Assembly: GCA_012934845.2 (NCBI GenBank)
Contig: WNNJ02003285.1
Location: 62,001-126,000, forward strand
DNA length: 64,000 bases
Source of the DNA: Pomphorhynchus laevis
Taxonomy: Eukaryota; Acanthocephala; Palaeacanthocephala; Echinorhynchida; Pomphorhynchidae
Direction: 5' to 3'
The position numbers and the translations under genes were made by a program. Under the pieces are notes generated by a model. That model was not told where the DNA came from. It saw only the letters and a program-made list of their open reading frames with translations, and made no database searches. This document shows positions 34,970 through 46,208 of the stretch, in pieces; the stretch's first letter is position 1; the number at the start of each line of letters is the position of its first letter.

Positions 34970-35565
34970 ATGGTTAATCAACCTAAAAGGAATCGTCACA
35001 AAGAACAACGGCAGTTCGTGATATTCTTTCTGTGACAGCGTGTGGTGATTACTGAGATTTGAAAGTAACCTGTTATATTTCTGATTGTGCCGTATGGACT
35101 AGTGTTGTTGTTCCCGTTTCATCTAGAGATTGTTATTCTAATGTATCCTTCACTTGTGCATTGTGTGCAAGCAAATACCTTTCGAATAAACTCACTGTTC
35201 CTGCTAAATCAGTTGATGTTCATGGCATGTTAACTGAAACTGGCAATTATGATTGGCCGCTTTTTCTAATTGAAAAGAATTCGTTTGATGGAAACAATAC
35301 AACTAACGTTCCGGAGTCTGTAAAGCCTGAAATCAATGGAGTACAAAGCAACAGATCTGAAATCATGATCTCAACTATTAATCAAATGCCGATATATAGT
35401 CAATTCAAGCATTCAAATAAAATAAGGAGTGTAGCTGGCCAACGTCTTTTAATAATAACGAACAATGCTGAACAAATCACACCAACTACTAACAAATGCC
35501 GAGTTTGGCGTAACTTTTTGTTAAATGTATCATCAAAGCGTGATGGGTTAGCAAGCAAATAAGTG
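34970..35565 (+). mobile_element. LINE ORF1-like fragment with zinc-binding motif
   Basis: An open frame at 35059-35562 (167 codons) starts MKVTCYISDCAVWTSVVVP and has FTCALCASKYLS. The C-x4-C...FTCxxC spacing and the DCxVWT word match ORF1 of the family A LINEs (DCDVWTLV...FTCGFC and DCSGWTTI...FVCGFC). The rest is unlike them, so this is a divergent relative. A possible true start (MVNQPKRNRHKEQ) lies just upstream at 34971 in a broken frame. No ORF2 follows; PLE sequence begins at 35660. Confidence 0.55.
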
Positions 35566-35659
35566 TGTGACAAATGTACTATGGAAGACTCTGTTTACGG
35601 GTGACGTGAAAGAAGTGACTCATTACAAAAATGACAGTGCATCATCGGTTACGAATATC

Positions 35660-36720
35660 ATTTTTCAGTGAACGAGAACAGGGTCCATGATTTATTGCGC
35701 AGTCTTTCTAAATGTATTAATCCACCTAATAATGGCACTTCTCGTAATAAGCAATATACTAACTCTTGGGAACAATCACCATTATTTAAAGTAGGTGGTA
35801 AAGGTGATAGGTCTTGCTGTGTCATTATATGCTCATTTATTTTATCAAAACTAAGACTTTTGCGATTGTACTTGGTCTCTAGAATGTTTCTAATATCATC
35901 GTTATATGGAGATTTCAATTCTTTATTATAATTAAAAAATTCGTCCCAGGCGGTAGCATCTTATACCTTATTTTAGGAATATATTTACTTAAATCTGATC
36001 CTATTATTTCTTTACTTTTAGAATTATTTAAATGTCTACCTATATTTATAGGTATAATTTTATCTTTCCTTTTATAATTGTTTGTTATTTTCATTTTATT
36101 TTTAATTTTATCAAATATATAATCTTTCCAAATTTTTATCTTAGATATATTCGAGCTTTCACTATTAATCAGCTTACTAAAGTAATCATTTAAGTTATTA
36201 TATAACGAACTGTAAATTTTATTTTTGTCGTTGTTATTATTTAATCTATATTTATACCCTTTTGATAGCAGCTTTCTTAATTCACAATTTTCAATTAATT
36301 CTAGATTATGGGTACATATATGTTCATTTATTTTATCAAAACTAAGACTTTTACAATTGCATTCTGTTTCCATTATGTTTCTAATATTATCGTTACAAAT
36401 TGATTATAATTCTTTATTATAATTACAAATTTTTCGTCCTAATGGTGGTAGGAGTTTATACCTTATTTTAGGAATATATTTACTTAAATCTGACCCTATT
36501 ATTTCTTTACTTTTAGAATTATTTAAAAGTCCGGCTATATTTATGTTATCTATACATTTATTAATGAAGTTTATGGTTAATGTATATTTTCTATTGTTAT
36601 TATTTACATTTATTGTACGATTATAGTATTTTGTATTACAATAACTGTCTATTATACAACTTAGCCTATCATAGTCGTTAATTAATTTTTGATTTATTGA
36701 ACATATGATATTTTTAGAAA
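35660..36720 (-). mobile_element. Penelope-like element, N-terminal fragments in tandem
   Basis: The minus strand carries LSFDKINEHI twice (about 35850 and 36340) and the PLE N-terminal signature NCELRKLLSKGYKYRL (about 36290-36240). LNNSKSKEIIGSDLSKYIPK also occurs twice (about 36040-35975 and 36530-36465). So two partial head-to-tail copies overlap here, as PLEs often do. RT and endonuclease parts are absent. Confidence 0.6.
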
Positions 36721-36893
36721 AACTTCTTATTTCAATTAATATTAATATTTATATATTCCACATGTGGGGGGGTTCAATTTTGAATAAGCCTTAAAACGGG
36801 TTTGTTAAGATCTGTATTGAAATAGATGCTTTATTGCCTCTATTTCGGTATATATATGTATCTTTTATTTTTGAGAGCTACACTAAAATAGAG

Positions 36894-37014
36894 AGAGCAA
36901 GACAATATTTATAAATATGTTCATTGATTTATATTAATATGTTCATTAGTACAAATCTGTTCATTGGAGAAGGCAAATATTTTGCCGAAAGCTAAATAAA
37001 TATTGTCTTGCTCT
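36894..37014 (+). ncRNA. hammerhead-ribozyme-like fold in PLE sequence
   Basis: A 19-bp outer stem (36894-36912 with 36996-37014, exact) encloses a core of hammerhead form: GGAGA at 36966-36970 where CUGANGA is expected, a perfect 6-bp stem GGCAAA/TTTGCC (36972-36977 with 36981-36986, loop TAT), then GAAA at 36987-36990. The outer stem is where stem III should lie. PLEs are known to carry hammerhead motifs. The first conserved block is imperfect, so activity is doubtful. Confidence 0.4.
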
Positions 37015-37154
37015 ATATATTTGGGTATATATATTCTATTTGATTTTATTATTTATATAATATATATTATATAGAGAAAATGTTGTGGATTTTATTATAT
37101 ATACCGTATATAGAAACCGTTGAAGGTTTTATATACTGAAGAATATATTGTCGT

Positions 37155-37270
37155 ACTGGATGGTTAGCCTAGTCGGCAAGGCGTATACCCACCGATATAA
37201 AGAACCTAGGTTCGATTTACACAGCATATGAAATCTTCCATCATGACATCCAGAAATTGCATTGTCCGAG
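37155..37270 (+). repeat. tRNA-derived SINE-like sequence
   Basis: A-box-like TTAGCCTAGTCGGCAAGG and B-box-like AGGTTCGATTT at tRNA spacing, followed by a non-tRNA tail (GAAATCTTCCATCATGACAT). The T-stem is poor, so it is a tRNA-derived repeat and not a tRNA gene. Confidence 0.5.
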
Positions 37271-37453
37271 GTTGCATCATCCGGTAGCTTAGTATAGATT
37301 CTTTAGCTTGAGATCATGGAAATAGATATATTGGAACATGCGTAGTGGAAGAAGTAATTTATTTTGAAGCATGTTTAAAAAAAAGATTTATTTTAACGTG
37401 GCAAATGCGTGCCAGCGCACGCTTACATGGCCACAACCAAACAAAACTGTAAA

Positions 37454-40344
37454 TCAGGTGTCGAGAAGGTTTGAACGGAGGAGGTGTTTGAATGTGATAA
37501 AGGAGGGGGCGCGGCGGACGTCGAGATGGAGTTGATTCCATGCGAGTGAGGCAACGACGAGGGAGAATTGTAGACCGTAGTTGTTGGAGTAATTTGGAAC
37601 GTGGAGTAAGATGGTATGACAGGAACGAAGCGATAGCGAGGTGGGGCGAGTATCGTCTAGGAAAGGAATGTTGATGAACGATGGGGAGCCGACAGCGATG
37701 AGACGAAAGGTAACGAGAAGAAGGCAGTGTTTGATGCGGATGAGGATGGTGGGCAAGGAGAGTTGGGCAAAATATGTGGATGTGTGGTCGAAGCGACGGA
37801 GACGAAAGAGCACTCGAACGGCGGAGTTGATTATTCGTTGTAGGGGTAGGATGATGGATTTTGGAGAATTGGCGAAAAGGCTAAGGCATTAATCGATTTT
37901 AGGGAAAAGAAGCGATGAAAGAAGAGACACAGCAACGAAAGTCGATAAGCAGGCGGATACGGCGGATGTCACAGATAATTAAGATAGATGAGCGGACCTT
38001 GTCACGGACGAAGGGTTTAAGGGAAAGGTGATCATCGAAATGGAAGCCTAAGAAAGTGAGATTGTGGACTATGGGGATGATCGATGAGGCAAAATATACA
38101 GTGGGAGGAGATATGTTTGGTTTACGGGGGAGGATCCACATTATTTTGGACTTTTCGGGGTTTAGAACGAGATGGAGATTGGAGAGACGTTTGTAGATAT
38201 AAGAAAGACAGTTAGAGGCAGAAATGCCGATATTCTGTATGCGATGTGCAGGTGCATGAGCATAGATGAGGATGTCATCGGCGTATTGCATGACGTTAGA
38301 GGAGTAAGGTTTGATAAACGGAGAGAGATCGCCAAGCAGAAGAAAGAAAAGGAGGGGACAGGACTGAACCTTGTGGGACCCCGCAAAATATAGGGATGGG
38401 AGGGGATGATGATGAATTAGAACAGACGCGAAAGGAACGGTCGGATAGATATGAGGCAAACCATGCTACGGAGGAGGAAGAAAAGCCGTAATCATAACGA
38501 AGGCGAGAAAGGAGGACGGAGTGGTCGACAATGTCGAATGCGGAGGAGAGGTCGAGGGAGATGAGAACACTATATAGAGCCTTGTCTCGAGAAATGAGTA
38601 AGTCGTTGTACACTTTTATGCATGCGATTTCTGTCGAGTGATTAGAGCGAAAATCGGATTGGAAAGGAGGGTACAGATTGGATGAGGAGAGATAAGCGTT
38701 GATCTGTATTAAGATGAGGCGTTCTAAGAGCTTAGAAAGAGTAGGGAGTAGTGAAATGGGGCGATAGCTAGAAGGAAGGGAGGGGTCGAGCGATTGTTTC
38801 TTAAGGAGAGGATGAACGATAGCGGATTTCCAGTGTGAAGGGAAGATACGACTGCGGATGGACGAGTTAAACAAGGTTGTGAGAAATGAGGATATCGATG
38901 AGCATATAGATTTTAATATGTGAGTAGGCAGGGGATCGGCAGGTGAGGTTTTGTTGGGCAAGGACATGAGGACAGATGATACTTCTGTAGGTGAGACAGG
39001 GAAGATGAAAGAGTTCCGGAAGGATGAGGCTAGACTGGGCAGAGTGGGATAGGATGGATACCGGGGTGTGAGAGAGCAACGTGGATAGTTTAGTCTGGAG
39101 AAATGACGAATAATCATTGGCATCGATGTTGCATGGCGAAGAGGAGCGAGCAAGGATTGAGTTAAAAGTATGCCAAAGAGTCTTAGAGTTGAATGAAGTG
39201 ATGATTTTTTGCTGCCAGAAGGAGTTGCATTTGGTACGTAGTAGGTTGAGATGAGACTGGCGAGAAGCAAGATGGAAATTACGGAAAGACGGAGTGATCG
39301 AGCGGAAATCACGTCTGACAGAGCGGTGATAGACTCGAAAAGCATGGCGGAGTCGACGCATTGAAAGTAGGCGTTGGATGTCAAAACATGGGGCACGGTA
39401 CAAGCGACGGTGTGGGTGAGACTTGAAGGGCAAGAAAATATCGAGAGTGGATGTGAGTTCAGAGTCGAAAAGAAAGGCGAGATCGTGATGAGATGAATAT
39501 GTTATTGTGGGTAATGATTGAGACGATTTGAGTAAGGCAGAGCGGAGAAGGGAGAGGTCAAGATTTCTCCAAGGGCGACGTAGGATTGTAGGTGTGTGAG
39601 GAGGGGTGTGGTTGTGAGTGAGATCAAGGGTGATAAGAAAGTGATCGAATAAACCAGGATCAGAGATAGACAGTGAGGTGTAGGCAGCAAAATGATCGGG
39701 GGCAGCGATGATGTCGAGTGTCACACCAAGTATATGTGCGGGGCAGTGGAGATTAGTTTGTAATTGTAGTTGGATAGAATGTTGATGAACCGGATGGAAT
39801 CCGTGGAAGAAGGGCGGTCTAGGCTGATATTGAAGTCGCCTAGAACGAGTGAAGGGATTGAGGACAAAGAACAATGGGAAAAGAGGTCAGCGAGTTCGGT
39901 AAATAATAAGGCTGTAGGAGCTGATGAACCAGGACGGTATACAATGGCGAGATCTAGAGTGATCGGGTTAGAATAACGACAAGTGAGCAATTCAAAAGAG
40001 CAAGGACTGAAAGGGGGATTGATTTTGCGAAGAGATGCGGGGTGACGCGCGAATGCGACGATGCCGCCATGGTTAGAGAATTTAGAAAGGCATGAGCTGA
40101 GGGGGCGGGCGGATTCGACTAGGGAGCAACCGACAGAGAGCAGACGGCGAATGGAAAGGTCGTCGGAATCTGAGTGCCAGGATTCGGTGAGGCAGAAGAG
40201 ATCGATGGATTGCTTTGTGAATAGGTTGAGGATAATATCGGATTTATTGAGAATAGATCTAGTGTTGAGGAGACCGAGGCGGAAACCGTTAGTTGTGGCG
40301 AAAGAGTCTAGTGGAGAAGACACATAGGAGAGATGGAGCGCCAT
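37454..40344 (-). pseudogene. LINE A5 ORF2: APE endonuclease and RT, broken
   Basis: The endonuclease at 40344-39721 has LLNTRSILNK, LTESWHSDSDD, NHGGIVAFARHP and LGDFNISLDRP; SDH-equivalent FDHFLITLDL follows in another frame near 39640. RT blocks: SSYRPISLLPTLSKLLERL, LDLSSAFDIVDHSVLLSRL, CGVPQGSVLS (39396-38296 frame), QYADDILIYAHAP and FLGFHFDDHLSLKP (38459-37899), and the tail FRLRRFDHTSTYFAQLSLP to ITFKHLLRSNLLD (37813-37454). There are about five frame changes in all, more than in A3, so this is an older copy. Confidence 0.8.
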
Positions 40345-41328
40345 CGAATTTTTGGACGGGTGTGGACAACTTGAAAATTTCCGTCTATGTTTCGGATGGA
40401 GAGTGATGTTTCGCCGTTTTCCTCGCGTCGGCGTTTATCGATATTGGCTGAAGAGATTCGAGCGATTTCAGAAGGGGCGCGATCGGGGAAAATTCGAGTG
40501 GTTGAAGATGACATGAGTTTGAATCGTTGAGAGAGGACAGAAGACGCGTGAGAGCGATGCTTGAAAACAATTTTTAGGAGAGAGGGCTGGGAAGGATTGG
40601 ATTGAGAATATTTGTTTAGACGGATGAATTCGACAGGAGAATTGTCCTTGAAAAAGGATGGTTTATCCGCAGGAACAATCGACGAAAGGATGAATCTGAA
40701 GGCGGAAACATCATGGTCCAGACGTGCTTGTAGAGATGAGGAGTTGGAAGGGTGATATTAGTGACAATGACGCAACGATCGCGAGAAGGAAAGCTCTTCC
40801 GTAAAGGAGGACGACTGACGTTAGTAGGTGAGATCACGATAGGAGAGCTGGCAGTTGATGATTTGGAGGGATTTGGTTTGACGATTGGAGACAGAGGATA
40901 ATGATATAAATAGGGTGGCAAGCGATGTGAGGAAAGATTATGAGTGGAAGGATAGTGGAGGTTGTTGGAGGTGATTTTAATTGATGGATGCAAGTTATTG
41001 AGAAAGGAGACGGGAAGGACGGACGTGGGGTGTCGGGGAGTGAAGATGACATGGAATGGGAAGTGTATATAGTGGCAGGGTCGGTGGGTAGAGAAATGTC
41101 ATTAGAAATGACGGGGGTAGTATGAGTTGACGTGTTGGATGTTGATATGTGCTTATTGGAAAGGTTGCAAATTAGTTTGTTGGCACAAAAACCACATACA
41201 AAGTATTCTTTAGCCTTATTCTTGTCGCAGACGATTGTTGTCCAGCCGCTGCAGTCGTGTACCGAGCACTGTACTTGCAGTTGTACATAGTTGGTGTCGG
41301 TCTTAGTTATTTTCTTACGTCCTCCCAT
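40308..41328 (-). pseudogene. LINE A5 ORF1, broken
   Basis: Starts MGGRKKITKTDTNYVQLQVQ, then CSVHDCSGWTTI and FVCGFCANKLICNL: the same C-x4-C...C-x2-C zinc motif as A3. A Ser/Thr/Pro linker follows (HPSIKITSNNLHYP), then FPSRDRCVIVTNITL. The C-terminal part RIFPDRAPSEIARISSANID, IRWRSISPM runs to the stop at 40308. At least two frame changes separate these three blocks (near 40850 and 40600). Confidence 0.75.
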
Positions 41329-41526
41329 AAACTTGTAAGAATGTATTTCAATCAATTTTTCAACCGATGGTTGTCGTCGAAGGTTGTCGTCGATGCTTGT
41401 GTATGTTTATTAATTATCAAACTTTTTTACGGTAACGTAACTAGCTTAGAAACAATTTTAAGTATTTAACAATCAAGACAATTTTAGCCAATGCTTTAGT
41501 ATATATATCCATCCTGATATGTATTT

Positions 41527-41672
41527 TAATTTTTTTATTTCCAGGAATTATCAAGTATAGTTAAACAAATTATTTTGACAACAACTATTTCGCTAGTAGT
41601 TACTAGCGAAATATTAAAATAATTTTTGTTGTCGTTTAACTATACCTGATAGTTCCTGGAAATTAAAAAATT
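41527..41672. repeat. fold-back (MITE-like) element
   Basis: TAATTTTTTTATTTCCAGGA at the left end is complementary to TCCTGGAAATTAAAAAATT at the right end. Pairing continues through AAGTATAGTTAAAC and GTTTAACTATACCT. The centre ATTTCGCTAGTA-GT-TACTAGCGAAAT is a perfect 12-bp hairpin. Almost all of the 146 bp can fold. The duplicate is at 52949-53094. Confidence 0.7.
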
Positions 41673-42339
41673 TGATGAAACTTATCACTATAAAATCATC
41701 ACAGTTCACAAAATACAAAGCACGAAATAATGCAAGTAAGCTAAAACAGGAATGAACTAAATTGATGAATAAAAATAATTTTTTAATAATTTTTTTCCTC
41801 TACGTGTAATTTATTTTATATCGTTATTCATTGTTTTACTAAAAGATTCTATGATAATTGCTACGATAATTGTTGAGAAAAATAAGATTTATATTAAAAA
41901 ATATATTGTGATTTAAATGTTATTCTATGAATATAGAATGTATAGCACAGATAGCAACTAATCCCCAACCAGGAAGATAATGTAACTAATGATATAAAGT
42001 ATAAAATTGAATAAATGAAGAAAAAAACTCAATTTTAGACGCTCCTTAAAAACGACCCAACAAAATGTTATAGTCCGAAAATGTTTGAATATTTTTTCTT
42101 ATTGTGTATATCAATACTTTATCAATAAGGACATATTGTCATGGACGAGTTACTTGTAACTTCGCTACACCATCTTCACATGCATTTCCATCTTATCCTA
42201 GCAAGTTTAAATTTCATATAATCCAACGTGATAATATTCAAAACTATAATCTCTATTCTACGGTATGGAATGTGCAATCCTGAATATAAAAGCAAAAATC
42301 TGACTAAATCTTAATTGTGCATAATTTTAATTATAACAT

Positions 42340-42460
42340 TTACAATTAAAATTTTAAATAAAAATCAATTTTTATGAATTGACTAATAAATAATATTCGA
42401 TGTGTTCAAATAGAGGTAATCAGAAGGAACTGCTATGTTATCAGGTTTAACAAGAAAAGC
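42340..42460 (+). repeat. dispersed repeat R, copy 3
   Basis: TTTTATGAATTGACTAATAA, ATTCGATGT, AGAGGTAATCAGAAGGAACT and GCTATGTTATCAGGTTT. Shorter than the copy at 34385. Duplicated at 53762-53882. Confidence 0.55.
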
Positions 42461-43334
42461 TAAAAACGGCCCGACAAAGAAAAGCTATTTACCAAGAAAA
42501 GCTATTATTTTTCTCGGAGACTATCGATTCGCGTTCCCCATGTGAAGTGGGATTATGGGTATATTTCAGTAGTGCAAATATAAACCCTTAATATCCCTTT
42601 ACATTGTGAAGGAAGGATTGATTGTTTTTAAATATTTCCCGCTTAAGGGGTAGCGGTCGAAGACCTTGATAATATGCTTGACGCTTTGATAACAAGTACT
42701 TCGATAATACTATCGAAGCGCTGGCTTAACTCAGAAGTACGCTTGAATTAGGATGGCGTCGAGCATCTTCTTAAAGACTTGGCCCATTTCCCCTCTAAGA
42801 GGTTTAGGTCGATGCTTATACAAAGTTCTTATAAAAATGTGCTTTATTTCTTCCAGATCTAGTTTCAATATTCTTAAATAATGTATCAATAAAATGCACA
42901 TGTGATTTTATCTACAGATTGAATATATGTCTTCGATCGAGATACAATGTAGAATTAAAAATGTAAAAATATGCACATGTTATATGAAAATTTGTCGTAA
43001 ATTTTAAACTTAATTACTATTTTGCTAAAATATTCGAATTCAAAAAACTTTATACTCTTCAGAAGAATTTGGCTTTTTGAAATTATATTCTTAACTATAA
43101 TTATATTCTACACCTGAAAATTTCAAACAATAATTGTGTATACAAGTGAAATTATTTAATTTTTAATTTTTTAATAATTAAAATTGTTATTTTTTATTAC
43201 TTTAACTCATTTTTCCAAAAGATATTTCTACTTAAAAGCGTATTATTACAGCATTTTGTTTGATAAAAAAATTTCAAAATTGTACCTTGCTCCAAACTAA
43301 CAAGACCCGAGAATCAATCAAAACATAAAAATGT
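42461..43334. other. spacer with a decayed, unassigned repeat
   Basis: 42490-42830 is less AT-rich. The minus strand gives short protein-like runs (LRGEMGQVFKKMLDAILIQA) that resemble a degenerate LINE RT, but no motif settles it. 42840-43330 is AT-rich with nothing recognised. Confidence 0.3.
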
Positions 43335-43545
43335 AGACGTCCCTAGTTCGAATCCAATCAGCACCAGTGTATTGAGTAAGCAGCTAATAAGAGTAGAAAT
43401 GTGAAATGTAAGTCTGGGTTAGCAGCTGATTAGACCCCCAGGCTGATTAGTAACGTCCTACTGTGTATTAAAAATAGGCAAAATACCTGTGAGTATAATG
43501 TCGTGCCACAACAAAAATAATTTCAACTCACAGATGCAATCAAGT
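43335..43545 (+). repeat. tRNA-derived SINE, 5'-truncated
   Basis: Begins at the B-box (AGTTCGAATCCAATCAGCAC) and keeps the whole body and tail of the SINE at 43665-43965: GTCTGGGTTAGCAGCTGATT, GTGAGTATAATGTCGTGCCA, ATTTCAACTCACAGATGCAA. The A-box part is missing. Duplicated at 54757-54967. Confidence 0.65.
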
Positions 43546-43664
43546 TAAATTAAAAACATTCATTGCAAATGGCATCACGAATAACAGTGATCCGGCTAGC
43601 GGATCACATACATAAAGTAGGTTTCTAATAGATCTTTCAAATACGATCAAATACCAAATTTAAT

Positions 43665-43965
43665 ATTCAGAAATGTATACCTAAGCCACTGGAGCAGTGA
43701 GCCTAGTAGATGCAACGTTGGAAGCGCGATGCAGACGTCCTGAGTTCGAATCCGATTAGCACCAGTGTACGGAGTAAGCAGATAATTAAGGTCGAAAAGT
43801 TTAATGTAGGTCTGGGTCAGTAGCTGATGAGACCCACCCATGCTGATTAGTAGCGTCCTGCTGTGTCAAGAATATGAACAATACCTGTGAGTATAATGTC
43901 GTGCCACAACCAAAATAATTTCAACTCACAGATGTAATCAAGTTAAATTAAAAACAATAATAATA
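43665..43965 (+). repeat. tRNA-derived SINE, full length
   Basis: The head has an A-box-like GTGAGCCTAGTAGATGC and a strong B-box GAGTTCGAATCCG at tRNA spacing. The body contains TGGGTC...GACCCA, which can pair around GTAGCTGATGA. The tail GTGAGTATAATGTCGTGCCA then ATTTCAACTCACAG forms a CTGTGAGT/ACTCACAG-type inverted end. It finishes in AAATTAAAAACAATAATAAT. Duplicated at 55087-55387. Confidence 0.7.
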
Positions 43966-44115
43966 GATTTTCTTAATACAAATATCATGATCAGACTTCT
44001 TTATATATCTTTATTCTTATATCGATGAAGTGGTATCAGTTACCATCAGCTTACAGCAACACGTCACACACCTGAAGGCACAATCGGAGCACACGATGAA
44101 CAATTCTATCAACAT

Positions 44116-44163
44116 GAGGAGCTTAAGAAATCTTGATCTTTGTTAAGGGGACGTCCTCTTGAA
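44116..44163 (+). repeat. conserved 49-bp motif, copy 2
   Basis: GAGGAGCTTAAGAAATCTTG and GGGGACGTCCTCTTGAA, aligned to 23245-23293 with a few substitutions. The same motif is in the duplicate at 55538-55585. Confidence 0.5.
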
Positions 44164-44614
44164 AAGAAGACAAGTTCCGATATTGCCTAGGTAAAGCAAA
44201 GGCGCATCTGATCACTCCTTAATTACAGATGTTGGCCCGTTTCAGAGCCCACTTAGCCCTCTTCAGGGCCAATTTATTTTTATCATCAAACGCTAGCTGC
44301 ATTCGAAGCAAGATCAATCAAAACAAATTTCTATATTTTACTAGCTACCGCTAACATCATCAGGCAAACAAGTTGTTAAAAGATTGTTTTATTTTTCTGA
44401 TTAGAAATTTGTCTATAGTACTTCTAGTAGCATTTATACCGTAGAATATCATTAGATATATCAGCTTTATACAATGGCATTATACATTATATAGACTTTT
44501 AAACGACATTAAAATAAAATCAATTTTCAAAACATTTACAAAAAAGCAAATTACGTCAGTTATGAACAAATTCATATTCAAAGTAAACAGATTAACATTT
44601 AAAATTCAAATAAA
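44164..44614. other. spacer inside duplication A
   Basis: TTGGCCCGTTTCAGAGCCCA and CTTCAGGGCCAA (44232-44273) form an imperfect inverted repeat. The rest is AT-rich. No gene recognised. Confidence 0.4.
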
Positions 44615-44616
44615 AG

Positions 44617-46170
44617 TCAAGAATCTTCAATACGTCCTACAGCCATTTTTGCGTCCCCCATAGATGCAACAAGCGCTCAAAGATTTGTATCACGGTTATG
44701 AAATCCCACTGTCTGCATTTGTATTCGGATGCATAAAGTTGTTCTTGAGTTTGGTTTGGTTGTTGATTTTTCGGCTGATGTTGCTGGGGATGAAGACGAT
44801 CTAATGGTTTATACAACGAAGCAGTATAATCTTGATTTGAGTATTTTAAATTTTGAAATACTGTTGTTGCATAAGCTGTTTGTCCATTGCTTGGTGATCG
44901 AATAGAATCCACATCAGATAAAGTAGGTTGACTATTCATTTGATTATCGACTAGACCGCTTATATTTGAAGATATCAACTGTGAATATACTTGTGGGGAT
45001 GTGTCCCTAAGACGAATTAGGTTCTGTAGAATTTGTACAATCGTCCTCAATGCTTGAGTATTTGTGCGTAGAGCACGAATTTCATATATTGGCCACTGAT
45101 TTATAAACTCATGAATTACACGATGTACTTGTTCTCTGTCTTTCGTCCTGTACAAATTCATATGTACGCAGCAGATTAAGTAGAATACCAGGATCGCGGA
45201 TAAAATTATCCATATTTGGGTTTAAACTGGATGCCTACAACATGTCAATTAACACGAGAGAATTTTTAGCAGAGACTATGTATAATTGTTTAGGGTTTAT
45301 CGTAGAATACCGATTAGTGTTTTCGCTTGATGTAGAATTCAAAGGCGACTATAAACGTTTTGTATTAGATACATATCATCTAGACGAACCGATTAAATTA
45401 AATGGCAAATTATTTAAAATGGATGCCGATCAATTATTTTGAAATGTAGTATTCTGAAATGCCCCAGGGTTAGGCAGGGATTTGTATTTTCAGTTCCTTC
45501 TTGACTAGTGTTAGCTGTACTAGATGAGCTAGAATTAGTATTCAGAGGATTATCGCCAAACTGCTCTTGTACCACATTAAGCATTGGTTCTTGAAAATCG
45601 CTGTAAATTCTCTGTAGAACATTATATCCACTCGGTAAATTCTCAATGTTAATCAGTGCCGTATTATGTTTTCTCATAATTTCCTGTAGTGTTGTAGGAT
45701 TACGAATCATTTCCATTGTTTGACGCATAAAATCCGAATTGTTAAAGAATTGTGAAACCCCATGGTTTTGCTCAATCACTCTTTGCAGGATTACTCATAA
45801 GTCCTTGAAACTTATGATTACTTAGAAGGTTTTAAATTGCATGTGGATCAATCTAAATACTGCCAAAAATATTTTGTCGAATTTCATTAAAACTTGAATT
45901 TCCAAATGGAAGACTCGAAAATGAAGCATGTGATAATCTGGATAATGTTGCAGTACCATCAGTATGTTGATCAATATTCGGTTGTTGCGATACCAACCCT
46001 TCCTTAATTGTTGGTGATTGCAGAAGCGACAACGAAGCATTATTCGGTTGATTAGTTGTGGAGTGATTTGCCGAAGGTTGTCGTGGAGACATGAGTCGCA
46101 GGACAGGCATGTCAAACTCAGAATGGTCATCTTTGATGATGGAAGCTGTCCGAATATTGAAGTCATGAAC
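44617..46170 (-). pseudogene. UBQLN: ubiquilin pseudogene, copy 1
   Basis: Ubiquilins shuttle ubiquitylated clients to the proteasome; they have a UBL, STI1 repeats and a UBA. Here the minus strand shows, in order: a Ser/Asn-rich linker ending SFSSLPFGNSSFNEIRQNIF (46212-45853 frame); an STI1 block FNNSDFMRQTMEMIRNPTTL, then LQEIMRKHNTALINIENLPS and YSDFQEPMLNVVQEQFGDNP (45779-45480); a second STI1-like block QALRTIVQILQNLIRLRDTS (45161-44980); and a UBA, VGFHNRDTNL-stop-ALVASMGDA, ending VGRIEDS at 44617. All match ubiquilin in order. Frame changes between blocks and an in-frame TGA inside the UBA make it a pseudogene. No introns are visible and no clear UBL, so it is probably a truncated retrocopy. 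The ORF at 45242-45442 on the plus strand is only its shadow. Confidence 0.8.
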
Positions 46171-46208
46171 AACCTCAACTGTCTGGGCCTCGGGCAGTGC
46201 AAGGTTTA

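Larger units (their letters stand above)
37373..41420 (-). mobile_element. family A LINE, near full length (A5)
   Basis: The second long copy, about 4 kb. On the minus strand: ORF1 from 41328 to 40308, then ORF2 from 40344 to about 37454, with the 3' end at CACGTTAAAATAAATCTTTT near 37373. It is distinct from A3 at the protein level (for example MALHLSYVSS against MASHLSPLSF), so it is a separate subfamily. ORF1 and ORF2 are both broken by frame changes. Its 5' half was copied to 51032-52845 by segmental duplication. Confidence 0.85.
39623..45548. repeat. segmental duplication A, copy 1
   Basis: Matches 51032-56968 nearly base for base over about 5.93 kb (offset 11409, then 11422, then 11420). 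It contains the 5' half of LINE A5, a fold-back element, repeat R, two SINEs, the 49-bp motif and the 3' part of the ubiquilin pseudogene. Substitutions seen by eye are sparse, so the event is recent. Confidence 0.9.

Noticed and set aside
45242-45442. Plus-strand ORFs at 45242, 56662 and the equivalent near 60904 as a repeated host gene
   Set aside because: They are antisense shadows of the ubiquilin pseudogene, and the third copy is frame-broken.
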